From Gemmatimonadota bacterium (GTDB lineage Bacteria > Gemmatimonadota > Gemmatimonadetes > Gemmatimonadales > Gemmatimonadaceae): a stretch of DNA of 64,000 nucleotides. The translations under genes and the position numbers were made by a program. Of this stretch, positions 1 to 8,892 are shown in pieces. Positions within the stretch are counted from its first letter, which is position 1. The number at the start of each line of letters is the position of its first letter. Location of the stretch: assembly GCA_028287235.1 (NCBI GenBank), contig JAQBQB010000030.1, forward strand, positions 186,001 through 250,000. Reading direction: 5' to 3'. Under the pieces are notes generated by a model. That model was not told the DNA's origin and ran no database searches. It saw nothing but the letters and a program-made list of their open reading frames with translations.

Positions 1-806
1 GCGACATCGGCGCGCCGCCCTTCTCGAAGCGCGAGGCACACCGGCTCCGCGCCATCGCCGATTACGCGGCGCTCGCGCTGTGGAAGGCCGAGTCGCTCGA
101 GCAGGCACAGGCGGCTGATCGAGCGAAGAGCCGTTTTCTCGCCACGGTATCGCACGAGCTGCGTACGCCGCTCACCGCGCTGGCCGGTTACGAGGAGTTG
201 CTCGTCGACCAGGTCATCGGCCCGCTCTCGGAGAGCCAGCTCGATGTGCTCGAACGCATGCGGTCGGTGACCCAGCACCTCGCGGCGGTGATCGAAGAGG
301 TGCTCGCGTTCTCGAGCCTCGACGAAGGACGCGAGACGGTGCGGACCACCGACTTCCTCGCGGCAGATCTGGTTCACGCCGCGGCTGCGGTGATCGAGCC
401 GCTCGCGCGCCAGAAGCACCTCGCCTTCAAGTCCATGGTTCCCGACGCGCCGCTCCGCATGACGAGCGACGTCGACAAGATCCGGCAGATCCTCGTCAAC
501 CTCGCCGGGAACGCGGTCAAGTTCACCGACGCCGGCGAAGTGGGACTCGAGCTGCGCAGGAGAGATGGCGACGTTTGCTTCATCGTTCGCGACACGGGCA
601 TCGGCATTGCCCGGCGCGACCTCGACCGTCTTTTCCGGCCGTTCGCCCAGCTCGATACCGGACTGACCCGCCGCCACGGCGGAACTGGGCTCGGCCTCTA
701 TATCTCCCACCGATTGGCCGAGCTCCTCGGCGGCCGAATCGAGGTGGAATCCGAGCCCGGAAAGGGCTCGGCGTTCACGCTCGTTCTGCCAGGCGACGAG
801 CCCTAA
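1..806 (+). CDS. Sensor histidine kinase, C-terminal part (gene starts before the window)
   Basis: The reading frame is open from base 3 and has no start in the window, so this is the 3' end of a longer gene. The first ~40 residues resemble the tail of a GAF sensor domain followed by a linker helix. The H-box SHELRTPL follows, with the phospho-accepting His at bases 153-155. The catalytic ATPase domain then shows an N-box (NLAGNAVKF), a G1 box (DTGIGI), an F-box (LFRPFAQ) and a G2 box (GTGLGL), and the protein ends about 40 residues later with no receiver attached. It is a cytoplasmic or membrane-associated autokinase; its signal and partner are unknown because the sensor lies upstream. The H-box codon context shows that an internal ATG at 198 is not the true start. 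Confidence 0.9.
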   Translation, partial: DIGAPPFSKREAHRLRAIADYAALALWKAESLEQAQAADRAKSRFLATVSHELRTPLTALAGYEELLVDQVIGPLSESQLDVLERMRSVTQHLAAVIEEVLAFSSLDEGRETVRTTDFLAADLVHAAAAVIEPLARQKHLAFKSMVPDAPLRMTSDVDKIRQILVNLAGNAVKFTDAGEVGLELRRRDGDVCFIVRDTGIGIARRDLDRLFRPFAQLDTGLTRRHGGTGLGLYISHRLAELLGGRIEVESEPGKGSAFTLVLPGDEP

Positions 807-871
807 GTCACGGCAGGATAGAGACGTCCGGCCCGTATCCCCTCCCTCCGGGCTCTCATTAGATTTGGGGC

Positions 872-3622
872 ATGTCCAGCCTCCCCATCACGGGCGTCTT
901 CAACGACGGCTACATCGCGGATGTGTACGAGTCGTACCGCCGGGATCCAGCCTCCGTCGATGAATCGTGGCGCCAATTCTTCCGCGTCGCGGAACAGCTC
1001 GTTGGCGCGGGTGGCGCGCCGGGCGCGTACGACGCCTCTCTCCTTCGGAAAACGGCCGCCGCCGCGTCGCTCCTCGGGGCCATCCAGCGCCACGGCCATC
1101 TCGCCGTCCAGCTCGATCCCCTCGGGACCCCGCCTCCCGGCGCCGCCGAGCTGAAGCCGGAATTTCACGGCATCGCCGAAGCCGACCTGCGCCAGATCCC
1201 GGCGTCCGCGCTGGGTTACGACGGCGCCGGCACCGCGGCGGACGTCGTGCAGAAGATGCGCGAGTGGTACTGCGGCGCGATCGCATATGAGTTCGAGCAT
1301 CTCGGCGAAGAGGGCGAGCGGCAGTGGTTCCGCTCGACCATCCAGTCGGGCGAAGCGACGACTCCGCTCACCGACGGAGAGAAGCGCGCGCTCCTTCAGC
1401 GCCTCACCGACGTCGACGGCCTCGAGCGCTTCCTCGGCAAAGCCTACGTCAGCGTGAAGCGCTTCTCGATCGAAGGCGTCGATCTGCTCGTTCCCATGCT
1501 CGACGAGGCGATCGCCGCGGGTGCCAAGACCGGCGCGCGCGTCACGATCATCGGCATGGCGCACCGGGGGCGGCTCAACGTGCTCACCCACGTGATGGGC
1601 AAGTCGTATCGCGCGCTGCTCGAGGAGTTCGAAGGACATCATCCGGATACGAACGCCGAGAGTGACACCGGCGACGTGAAGTATCACAAGGGCTATCGCG
1701 GCACGCGTGACATTCCCGGCGCCGGCCAGGTCGAGATCGAGCTCATTCCAAATCCGAGCCATCTCGAGGTCGTGAATCCCGTCGTGGCAGGCATCGCCCG
1801 CGCGCGCCAACGCGTGAAGGGCGCCGCACCGAACACGCGCGACGAGCCCAGCGTGCTGCCCGTCGTCGTGCACGGCGACTCGTCGTTCCCGGGCGAAGGG
1901 GTCGTGCCCGAGACGCTCAACATGTCGCTCCTGCGCGGCTATCGCGTGGGCGGCACGCTGCACATCATCGCGAACAACCAGGTCGGCTTCACTACCGATC
2001 CGATCGACGCGCGCTCCACGCACTACGCGAGCGATCTCGCCAAGGGCTTCGAGATTCCCATCGTGCACGTCAACGCCGACGACGCCGAAGCCTGCGTCCA
2101 GGCCGTGCGGCTCGGTATCGCCTACCGCCAGCGGTTCAACAAGGATTTCGTCATCGACCTGGTCGGCTACCGCCGGCACGGGCACAACGAAGCCGACCAG
2201 CCGGCGTTCACGCAGCCCTTGATGTACAAGATCATCACCGAGCACCCCACGCCGCGCCAAGTGTTCGGCGCCCGGCTGGTGCGCGAGCGGGTGATGAGCG
2301 AAGACGACGTGAAGTCGGCCGACAAGACGCTCTACGATCATCTCAACGCGCTCTACCAGGAGATGAAGAAGGCCGGCGGCGCCGACACGAAAGGCGATCC
2401 GAAAGTCGCCGCTCCGGCGCCCGTCGCGGCCGAGACGGCGGTCCGTTCCGAGAAGCTCGTGGCCCTCAACGAGCAGCTCCTGAGCTGGCCGACGACGTTC
2501 AAGCTTCACCCCACGATGGCGCGCACGCTGCCGAAGCGCCGCGAGGCGATCAACACCGGTCTGATCGACTGGGGCCATGCCGAGTCGCTCGCCTTCGCCT
2601 CGCTCCTCACCGAAGGCACGAGCGTGCGCATCACCGGCCAGGACGCCGAGCGCGGCACGTTCTCGCACCGCCAGGCGGTGCTGCACGACGTCAACACCGG
2701 CGAGCTCTTCACGCCGCTCGCCAACCTGCCCCAGTCCTCGGCGGCTTTCGAGATCTATAATAGCCCGCTGTCCGAGACGGCCGTGATCGGCTTCGAGTAC
2801 GGGTTCAGCGTCGCCGCGCCCGACGAGCTCGTGCTCTGGGAGGCGCAGTACGGCGACTTCGCCAACGTCGCGCAGCCCATAGTCGACCAGTTCATCTCGG
2901 CCGGCCGCGCGAAGTGGAAACAGGAGTCGGGTTTGGTGATGCTCCTGCCACATGGCTACGAGGGGCAGGGCCCGGAGCACTCGAGCGCACGGCTCGAGCG
3001 CTATCTGCAGCTCGCGGCAGAAGACAACATGGTCGTGGCCTACCCGTCCACGCCCGCGCAGTACTTTCACGTGCTGCGCCGCCAGGCGCTGCGCCGTCCG
3101 CGCCGCCCACTCGTGCTCATGCAGCCCAAGCAGCTGCTGCGCATGCCCGCGGCCGCGTCCAAGCTCGAGGACCTCGCGACGGGCACGTTCAAGCCTGTGA
3201 TCGACGATCCGACGGCGTCGCAGAATCGCGACGCCGTGCAGCGCCTCGTGTTTTGCACCGGCAAGATCTATTACGATCTCACCGCGGCCGAGCGTCCGGC
3301 GAACGTGGCGATCATTCGCGTCGAGGAGCTCGCGCCCTGGCCACGCGAGGTCGGTGCGCTCGTGGACCAGTATCCGAACGTCGAAGAAGTGGTGTGGGCA
3401 CAGGAAGAGCCGAAGAACATGGGCGCGTGGACGTACGTCCAGCCGCGCCTGCGCGCGTCGATCGGCACCGTGACCACGCTGCGCTATGTCGGCCGGCCGG
3501 AACGTTCGAGCCCCGCCGAAGGTTACAAGTCATCACACGACGTCGAGCAGGCGCGCATCGTCAAAGAGACGCTCACGTACGCGCCGGCGTCCACGAAGAA
3601 AAAGGCGGGCGCCGCACGCTGA
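872..3622 (+). CDS. sucA: 2-oxoglutarate dehydrogenase E1 component
   Basis: This is the thiamine-diphosphate-dependent E1 subunit of the 2-oxoglutarate dehydrogenase complex, which decarboxylates 2-oxoglutarate and passes succinyl to the E2 lipoyl domain in the TCA cycle. The 916-residue length fits the family. The N-terminus (FNDGYIADVYESY near residue 10) is the usual E2-binding start. GMAHRGRLNVL lies near residue 228, GDSSFPGEG near 335 and NNQVGFTTD near 368; the last two frame the ThDP/Mg2+ site. The C-terminal transketolase-like half is complete (PHGYEGQGPEHSSAR). A G-rich stretch sits just upstream of the ATG. No sucB or lpd follows, so E2 and E3 must be encoded elsewhere. The long open frame on the opposite strand is a codon-bias shadow. 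Confidence 0.96.
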   Translation: MSSLPITGVFNDGYIADVYESYRRDPASVDESWRQFFRVAEQLVGAGGAPGAYDASLLRKTAAAASLLGAIQRHGHLAVQLDPLGTPPPGAAELKPEFHGIAEADLRQIPASALGYDGAGTAADVVQKMREWYCGAIAYEFEHLGEEGERQWFRSTIQSGEATTPLTDGEKRALLQRLTDVDGLERFLGKAYVSVKRFSIEGVDLLVPMLDEAIAAGAKTGARVTIIGMAHRGRLNVLTHVMGKSYRALLEEFEGHHPDTNAESDTGDVKYHKGYRGTRDIPGAGQVEIELIPNPSHLEVVNPVVAGIARARQRVKGAAPNTRDEPSVLPVVVHGDSSFPGEGVVPETLNMSLLRGYRVGGTLHIIANNQVGFTTDPIDARSTHYASDLAKGFEIPIVHVNADDAEACVQAVRLGIAYRQRFNKDFVIDLVGYRRHGHNEADQPAFTQPLMYKIITEHPTPRQVFGARLVRERVMSEDDVKSADKTLYDHLNALYQEMKKAGGADTKGDPKVAAPAPVAAETAVRSEKLVALNEQLLSWPTTFKLHPTMARTLPKRREAINTGLIDWGHAESLAFASLLTEGTSVRITGQDAERGTFSHRQAVLHDVNTGELFTPLANLPQSSAAFEIYNSPLSETAVIGFEYGFSVAAPDELVLWEAQYGDFANVAQPIVDQFISAGRAKWKQESGLVMLLPHGYEGQGPEHSSARLERYLQLAAEDNMVVAYPSTPAQYFHVLRRQALRRPRRPLVLMQPKQLLRMPAAASKLEDLATGTFKPVIDDPTASQNRDAVQRLVFCTGKIYYDLTAAERPANVAIIRVEELAPWPREVGALVDQYPNVEEVVWAQEEPKNMGAWTYVQPRLRASIGTVTTLRYVGRPERSSPAEGYKSSHDVEQARIVKETLTYAPASTKKKAGAAR

Positions 3623-3657
3623 CATCGTGGCGGCACCCGTTCTACCGAGGGAATACA

Positions 3658-6279
3658 GTGTTGAAGCGAGCAATCGTCGTTGGTTGTAGTCTGCTCTTCG
3701 CTGCCGCGCCGCGCCTCTCTGCACAGGAGCGCGGCGCCGCTGCATTGGGTGAGCTGGTTCAGAGCCTTGGTACGACGACGCGCGTCCTGATGATCGGCGC
3801 GCACCCCGACGACGAAGACACGCAGCTCATCGCGTACCTCGCCAAGGCGCGGCACATCGAGACGGCCTACCTGTCGCTCACCCGCGGCGACGGCGGACAG
3901 AACCTCATCGGCAACGAGCTCGGCCCCGTGCTCGGCATGATTCGCACGGAAGAGCTCCTCGCCGCGCGGCGCATCGACGGCGGGCGTCAGTACTTCACGC
4001 GCGCCTTCGATTTCGGGTTCTCAAAAAATATCGACGAGACGTACGAGCACTGGCCGAAGGACTCGATCCTCAAGGACATGGTGGAGATCGTGCGCGCCTT
4101 CCGGCCGCAGGTGATCGTCTCGGTGTGGTCGGGTACGCCGCAGGACGGCCACGGTCATCATCAGTACTCCGGCGTGCTGGCGCGTGAAGTGTTCGACGCC
4201 GCCGCCGATTCGGTTCGCTTCCCCGCGTCGGCGGTGCACGGACTCAAGCCCTGGACGCCGGCAAAGTTCTATCGCAGCAACCGCCGCGGCGGCGGTGGCG
4301 TGATGTTCAACGTCGGCGAATACGATCCGCTCACGGGCCGCACCTATTCCGAGCTCGCGACCGAGAGCCGCTCGCAGCACCGGTCGCAGGGCCAGGGACA
4401 GCTTCCGCAGCGTGGGCCGCGGTTGGACGCGGTGAAACTCGAGGCGTCGCGCGTCTCCAATCCGAGCGACGCCGAGCGCGGCCTGTTCGACGGTATGGAC
4501 TCGAGCTGGACGCGCTTCAAGACGCTGCGTCTCGCCGATTCAGTGCGCACGGCGATCGACTCGCTGCCGGCCGCGCAGGCTGCCGTGACCCGGTCGCTCG
4601 ATCTGCTCGACCCGTCGAAGACAGTGCCCTCGCTCGTCACGTACGTGCGACTCGCCTCGCGCGCCGCGAACGGCGTGACGTGCGAAACGCTCGAGGCGCT
4701 CAACTCCGAGATGCAGACGTGCGATGCCGCGATGGGAGACCTGTCGCTCGCGCTGTCGTCGACGCGCCGTCGCGCGATCGAGGCGCTGCTCAGCGCCGCG
4801 GCCGTCACCGTCGAAGCCACCGCTCCGCGCGAGCTGATCGCCGAGCGCGACACGATGCCGGTCACACTGTCGGTGTACAACCAGGGCAAAACCACGGTCT
4901 CGATCGAGAGCGTGTCGCTCACCGATCAGCTCTCCGTGGCGTCGAAGCAGGCGCGCCCCATTCGTCCCGACAGCTTGGGGCGGCAGACGCTGCGCTACCG
5001 CGCCGCCGACATGCCCACGCTGCCCTGGTGGCTCCGCCGCCGTGCGCCTGCGGGGAGCGACATGTTCAATCAATCGTCAGCCGAGATGGTGATCGGCGAC
5101 GATCGGTTGCAGAGCTCCGGTGTCGAGGCCGTGCTTCGCATCGACGGAATCGCGGTGCCGGTGCGCACCGGTCCGATCGTGTATCGCTTCGGCGATCGCG
5201 CGCGCGGCGAAGTGCGCCGTCCCATCTCGACGATTCCCGAGATCTCCGTGCTGCTCCAGCACGAAGTGGAGTACGCGCGCGCCAACGCGCCGTTCGACCG
5301 GATGATGCTCGTCGCCGTGCACTCGGCGGCCACGACGCCGCGTGAGGTCGACGTGTCGCTCGCGCTCCCCCCGGGATTGAAAGCCGATTCCGCGAAGCGC
5401 CATCTTACCATTCCCGCATTTGGCGACGCGAGCGTCTATTTCCGCGTGCAGGGGCGGCTCGCCGCCGGTCGTCAGAAGATCACGGCCACGGCCACCAGCC
5501 ATGGCGAGAATTTCACGCTGGGCTTCGTGCCCATCGAGTACGAGCACATTCGGCCGCAGCGTTACTACCGTGAATCGAGTGTCCAGCTCGAGGCGGTGAG
5601 CGCGACGTTCGCCAACCTGCGCATTGGCTACATTCGCGGTGTGGGCGACAACGTGATGCCGATGCTCGAGGAGCTCGGGCTTCCGGTGGTCGAGCTCGAC
5701 CCGGCCACGCTGCCGCAACTGAAGCTCTCGGCGTTTACGACCATCGTGATCGGCAGCCGCGCGTATGAGGCGAACAGCGCCGCGCTGCTCTCCAACACGC
5801 CGCTGCTGATGAAGTTCGCGCGCGACGGCGGCACGGTCATCACGCAGTACGGACAGAACATGAGCGCGCCCGGCATCCTCCCGTTCTCGGTATCGCGCGA
5901 AGTAGACCGCGTGACCGACGAGCATGCCGCCGTCCGTGTGCTCGATCCCGGCTCGCCGCTGCTCTCTGCGCCGAACAAGATCGGCGACGCGGACTTCGCG
6001 AACTGGGTGCAGGAGCGCGCGTCGTACATGCCGCACACGTTCGATGCGCAGTATCGCACCGTGTTCTCGATGAACGACAAGGACGAGGCGCCGAACGACG
6101 CCGCGTTGCTCGTCGCGCCGCTCGGGAAAGGCGCCTACATCTACACCACGCTCTCGTTCTTCCGGCAGCTCCCCGCCGGCAACCCCGGCGCGGCGCGGCT
6201 GTTCATCAATCTGCTCTCCGCCGGCCAGCGCGCCGCGAACCGCCCGCTCACGCCCAAGGCTGGACCGGTGCGCCCGTGA
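3658..6279 (+). CDS. Secreted PIG-L family deacetylase with C-terminal Rossmann-like domain
   Basis: I place the start at GTG 3658 (TTG 3661 is equally possible). A GAGGG-like ribosome site lies about 7 nt upstream, and the resulting N-terminus is a signal peptide ending near ...RLSAQ at residue ~23. The open frame extends much further upstream inside sucA, but that part is a shadow. Residues ~47-53 carry AHPDDE, the zinc-binding signature of PIG-L/LmbE N-acyl-sugar deacetylases, and HGHHQYSG near 166 supplies the third ligand region. A middle beta-rich segment (~380-640) follows, then a C-terminal ~220-residue domain resembling a glutamine-amidotransferase-like or ThuA-like fold. The 873-residue length is far above simple LmbE proteins (~250). 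The likely substrate is an N-acetylated glycan outside the cytoplasm, but the sequence does not fix it. Confidence 0.85.
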   Translation: MLKRAIVVGCSLLFAAAPRLSAQERGAAALGELVQSLGTTTRVLMIGAHPDDEDTQLIAYLAKARHIETAYLSLTRGDGGQNLIGNELGPVLGMIRTEELLAARRIDGGRQYFTRAFDFGFSKNIDETYEHWPKDSILKDMVEIVRAFRPQVIVSVWSGTPQDGHGHHQYSGVLAREVFDAAADSVRFPASAVHGLKPWTPAKFYRSNRRGGGGVMFNVGEYDPLTGRTYSELATESRSQHRSQGQGQLPQRGPRLDAVKLEASRVSNPSDAERGLFDGMDSSWTRFKTLRLADSVRTAIDSLPAAQAAVTRSLDLLDPSKTVPSLVTYVRLASRAANGVTCETLEALNSEMQTCDAAMGDLSLALSSTRRRAIEALLSAAAVTVEATAPRELIAERDTMPVTLSVYNQGKTTVSIESVSLTDQLSVASKQARPIRPDSLGRQTLRYRAADMPTLPWWLRRRAPAGSDMFNQSSAEMVIGDDRLQSSGVEAVLRIDGIAVPVRTGPIVYRFGDRARGEVRRPISTIPEISVLLQHEVEYARANAPFDRMMLVAVHSAATTPREVDVSLALPPGLKADSAKRHLTIPAFGDASVYFRVQGRLAAGRQKITATATSHGENFTLGFVPIEYEHIRPQRYYRESSVQLEAVSATFANLRIGYIRGVGDNVMPMLEELGLPVVELDPATLPQLKLSAFTTIVIGSRAYEANSAALLSNTPLLMKFARDGGTVITQYGQNMSAPGILPFSVSREVDRVTDEHAAVRVLDPGSPLLSAPNKIGDADFANWVQERASYMPHTFDAQYRTVFSMNDKDEAPNDAALLVAPLGKGAYIYTTLSFFRQLPAGNPGAARLFINLLSAGQRAANRPLTPKAGPVRP

Positions 6280-6398
6280 CCGCGCCGCGAAATCCAGAGC
6301 CCGCGAACCGCTTCCGGAAAACGCTCGCCAGCGTGATGGCCGTGCAGGTCATCACGCTGGTGCTGCTCTGGCTTCTTCAGCAACGGTACAGCGTCTGA
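6276..6398 (+). CDS. 40-residue single-span membrane protein, likely symporter accessory
   Basis: This short ORF starts with GTG whose last two bases and following A form the TGA stop of the deacetylase gene (GTGA overlap), so it is translationally coupled. It encodes 40 residues: a polar, basic N-terminus (about residues 1-15) and one hydrophobic helix (about 20-35, VMAVQVITLVLLWLLQ) ending in QRYSV. The sodium:solute symporter begins 34 bases later. Small single-span partner proteins encoded next to sodium symporters are a known arrangement, so an accessory role is my inference. I do not recognise the sequence itself. Confidence 0.6.
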   Translation: MTAPRNPEPANRFRKTLASVMAVQVITLVLLWLLQQRYSV

Positions 6399-6432
6399 CC
6401 CGCGCCGCGGCCCACGACCCACGTTACACGCG

Positions 6433-8106
6433 ATGAATCCACTCAACTGGATCATCGTCGTCGGATGGCTGACGTACATCGTGATCCACGGTATTCGCCG
6501 CTCGCGCGCCAGCACGGGAATCGACGGCTACCTGCTCGCCAATCGCAGCATTCCGTGGTGGGCCGTAGGCCTCTCGGTCATGGCGACGCAGCTCTCCGCC
6601 GTGACGATGATCGGCACCACGGGGCAGGGCGCCACCGACGGCATGCGCTTCGTCCAGTTCTACTTCGGATTGCCGCTCGCCATGGTGATCCTCGGTGTGA
6701 CGCTCGTGCCGTTCCTGCACGGCGCCGGGGTGTACACCGCGTACGAGTTTCTCGAGCGGCGCTTCGACGCGAAGACCCGCTCGCTCACCGCGTTCTTGTT
6801 TCTGGTCTCGCGCGGCATGTCGTGCGGGACGATCATCGCCGCGCCCGCCGTCGTCTTCTCGGCCATCTTCGGCTGGCCCGTGAGCTTGTCGGTCGCCGTG
6901 ATCGGCGTGCCGGCGGTGCTGTACACCATGGTCGGCGGCGTCACCGCGGTTACGTGGGTCGACGTCAAGCAAATGATGCTCATCGTCATCGCCATGGTGG
7001 CGGTGGTGATCACGCTGCTCGTGCAGATGCCCGTGGCGCCGTCGGACGCGCTGCACATCGCCGGCGCCGCGGGGCGGCTCCGCGTGTTCGACTTCTCATT
7101 CAGTCTCACCAACACCTACACGTTCTGGTCGGGATTGATCGGCGGCACCTTCCTCATGCTGTCGTACTTCGGCACCGATCAGAGCCAGGTGCAGCGGTAT
7201 CTCACGGCGAAGTCGGTCGACGACGCACGGAGCTCGCTGCTGATCAGCGCGTATTGGAAGATCCCGCTCCAGGCGCTCGTGCTGCTCATTGGCGTGCTCG
7301 TGTTCGTGTTCTATCAATTCGAGCGGCCGCCCCTCCTGTTCAACCCCGCGCACGAGCGGCGTGTACGCAGCGCTGAACCCGCGGTGTACGCTGGGCTCGA
7401 GTCGCGCTTCGCCGCCGGCACCACGGCGCGCGAAGCCGCGGCGCGCGGGCTCGCCGCGGCCGAAGATGCGCACGACCCCGCCGCCGCCTCGGGCGCGGCG
7501 CGCGTGCTCAAGGTGACCGAGGACAGCGTCGACGCCGTGCGAACCGAAGCGCTCAGCCTTGCCGCGCGCGTCACCGGCCAGCCGTCGAAGGACGTCAACT
7601 ACATCATCCCGCGCTTCGTCATCGATCATCTCCCGATCGGACTGGCGGGGTTGTTCATCGCCGCGGTGATTGCCGCCGCGATGAACGCCATCTCCGGCGA
7701 GCTCAACTCGCTGTCGACCACCACGGTGATCGACTTCTATCGGCGATGGGCGCGCCGGGAGGCGACCGATGAGCACCTCCTCGTGGTATCGCGCGTGGCC
7801 ACCGTGGTGTGGGGCCTCTTCGCCTGTGTCGTCGCCACGTACGCCGTGAACCTCGGCTCGCTCATCGAAGTCGTGAACCGTTTCGGATCGTTCTTCTACG
7901 GATCGATCCTCGGCGTCTTCCTGCTTGCGATGATTCCGCGCGCCCGTGCGACGGGCGCATTCTTCGGGTTGATCGCCGGCATGGTGACCGTCGGCGCCGT
8001 CAACTTTGCCGCACCCTCGATCTCTTTCCTCTGGCACAACGTGATCGGCGCGGTGACCGTGCTCATCGTCGGCGGCCTGCTCAGTGCGCTGAGGCGCGCG
8101 ACATGA
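6433..8106 (+). CDS. Sodium:solute symporter (SSS family)
   Basis: This 557-residue multispanning inner-membrane protein has the typical SSS N-terminus (LNWIIVVGWLTYIV), then the conserved IPWWAVGLSVMATQLSA region near residue 36 and VTWVDVKQMMLI in the fifth/sixth helix area. It should import a small organic solute with Na+; the substrate is not evident. A soluble loop of ~80 residues, rich in Ala, Arg and Glu, interrupts the helices between YQFERPPLLFNP and VNYIIPRFVIDHLP (about 295-388) and is unusual for the family. Its position after the deacetylase and the 40-residue membrane ORF suggests uptake of a deacetylase product. The stop overlaps the next gene by 4 nt. Confidence 0.9.
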   Translation: MNPLNWIIVVGWLTYIVIHGIRRSRASTGIDGYLLANRSIPWWAVGLSVMATQLSAVTMIGTTGQGATDGMRFVQFYFGLPLAMVILGVTLVPFLHGAGVYTAYEFLERRFDAKTRSLTAFLFLVSRGMSCGTIIAAPAVVFSAIFGWPVSLSVAVIGVPAVLYTMVGGVTAVTWVDVKQMMLIVIAMVAVVITLLVQMPVAPSDALHIAGAAGRLRVFDFSFSLTNTYTFWSGLIGGTFLMLSYFGTDQSQVQRYLTAKSVDDARSSLLISAYWKIPLQALVLLIGVLVFVFYQFERPPLLFNPAHERRVRSAEPAVYAGLESRFAAGTTAREAAARGLAAAEDAHDPAAASGAARVLKVTEDSVDAVRTEALSLAARVTGQPSKDVNYIIPRFVIDHLPIGLAGLFIAAVIAAAMNAISGELNSLSTTTVIDFYRRWARREATDEHLLVVSRVATVVWGLFACVVATYAVNLGSLIEVVNRFGSFFYGSILGVFLLAMIPRARATGAFFGLIAGMVTVGAVNFAAPSISFLWHNVIGAVTVLIVGGLLSALRRAT

Positions 8107-8495
8107 CCCGAGCCTTCACGATCCTGCTGGCCGACGACGACCCGAACGTGCGCATGTTTCTCGCGCGGACGTTCGAGCACATGGGGTGCCGCACGATCGA
8201 GGCGGCCTCGGGCGCCGACGCCATCGACGTGGCGCGCTCGACGCTCGTGGACGCGATCGTGATGGACATCGACATGCCCGTCATGAACGGCATCGTCGCC
8301 ACGCGCCTGCTCAAGCGGAACAAGCTCACGGCGGGAATTCCGATCATCGCGCTCAGCGGCGGCATGGGCGATCGCCAGCGTCACGACGCGATGGCCGCCG
8401 GCTGCGCGAACTATCTCACGAAGCCTGTTGCCCCCGGGACGATCGTCGCGGAAGTGTTGCACTGGCTGAAGGGCGCGGTGCCGAAGTCGAGCTGA
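8103..8495 (+). CDS. Receiver-only response regulator
   Basis: The ATG overlaps the symporter stop (ATGA), so the two are coupled. The 130-residue product is one receiver domain with no output module. The acidic pocket is DDD at 11-13, the phospho-acceptor is Asp55 (MDIDMP), the conserved Ser is in ALSGG and the Lys is in LTKPV. Such CheY-like proteins work as phosphate shuttles or by binding a partner. The nearest kinases are upstream at the window edge and downstream at 10.6 kb; neither is in the same transcription unit. Confidence 0.88.
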   Translation: MTRAFTILLADDDPNVRMFLARTFEHMGCRTIEAASGADAIDVARSTLVDAIVMDIDMPVMNGIVATRLLKRNKLTAGIPIIALSGGMGDRQRHDAMAAGCANYLTKPVAPGTIVAEVLHWLKGAVPKSS

Positions 8496-8580
8496 ATCGC
8501 TCGCCGCGAGCAGCGCCGCATGATGACGCGTACGCGCCTCGCACCACCCGCTGCCGCCGCAATCGACCGTGTCGGTCGGG

Positions 8581-8820
8581 TCAGCCGCCGATTCCGCGAC
8601 GGTAGAGAACGATACGCTCGGCCTCGAGCCAGTCGAGCAGGTCGTCTCCTGCGGTGCAGCCTCGCGCGAGGTATATCGCGTATGCCTGGGCTCTGATTTC
8701 GGACTCGATCGCGCTCCGGTCGTGTACCGGAGCGGGTTCCTTTCCAACCGACCCGGTGGGAGCGTTCTTGAACGCACTCCGGGTCTTCGGAATCTTCTTG
8801 GCGGGCTGAGAGGCAATCAT
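8581..8820 (-). CDS. DUF2934 domain protein
   Basis: This 79-residue protein has a Lys-rich, probably disordered N-terminus (about 1-35). A DUF2934 helix pair follows, recognisable from IRAQAYAIYLARGCTAGDD and DWLEAERIVLYRR. DUF2934 proteins are small and their function is unknown. The gene lies downstream of the GntR gene on the same strand with a 72-bp gap, and is convergent with the receiver-only regulator. The start is the only ATG that keeps the frame. Confidence 0.7.
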   Translation of the reverse strand: MIASQPAKKIPKTRSAFKNAPTGSVGKEPAPVHDRSAIESEIRAQAYAIYLARGCTAGDDLLDWLEAERIVLYRRGIGG

Positions 8821-8892
8821 GTTTCATCTCGGAGATCGGCGCACTGCCATATACGCCAAAACCGTTCCGGCGCGGCGAGCGCGGCGTTCAGC

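Noticed and set aside
803-3070. 755-codon open frame on the minus strand opposite sucA
   Set aside because: It is a codon-bias shadow of a well-conserved gene in GC-rich DNA; its product is Arg/His/Glu-rich with no recognisable domain.
2914-3657. N-terminal extension of the PIG-L frame inside sucA
   Set aside because: It overlaps a conserved enzyme and lacks any domain, whereas a signal peptide with a ribosome site begins at 3658.
8499-8575. Two short stem-loops (5-bp stems) after the receiver-only gene
   Set aside because: The stems are too short and no T-run follows; expected by chance at this GC content.
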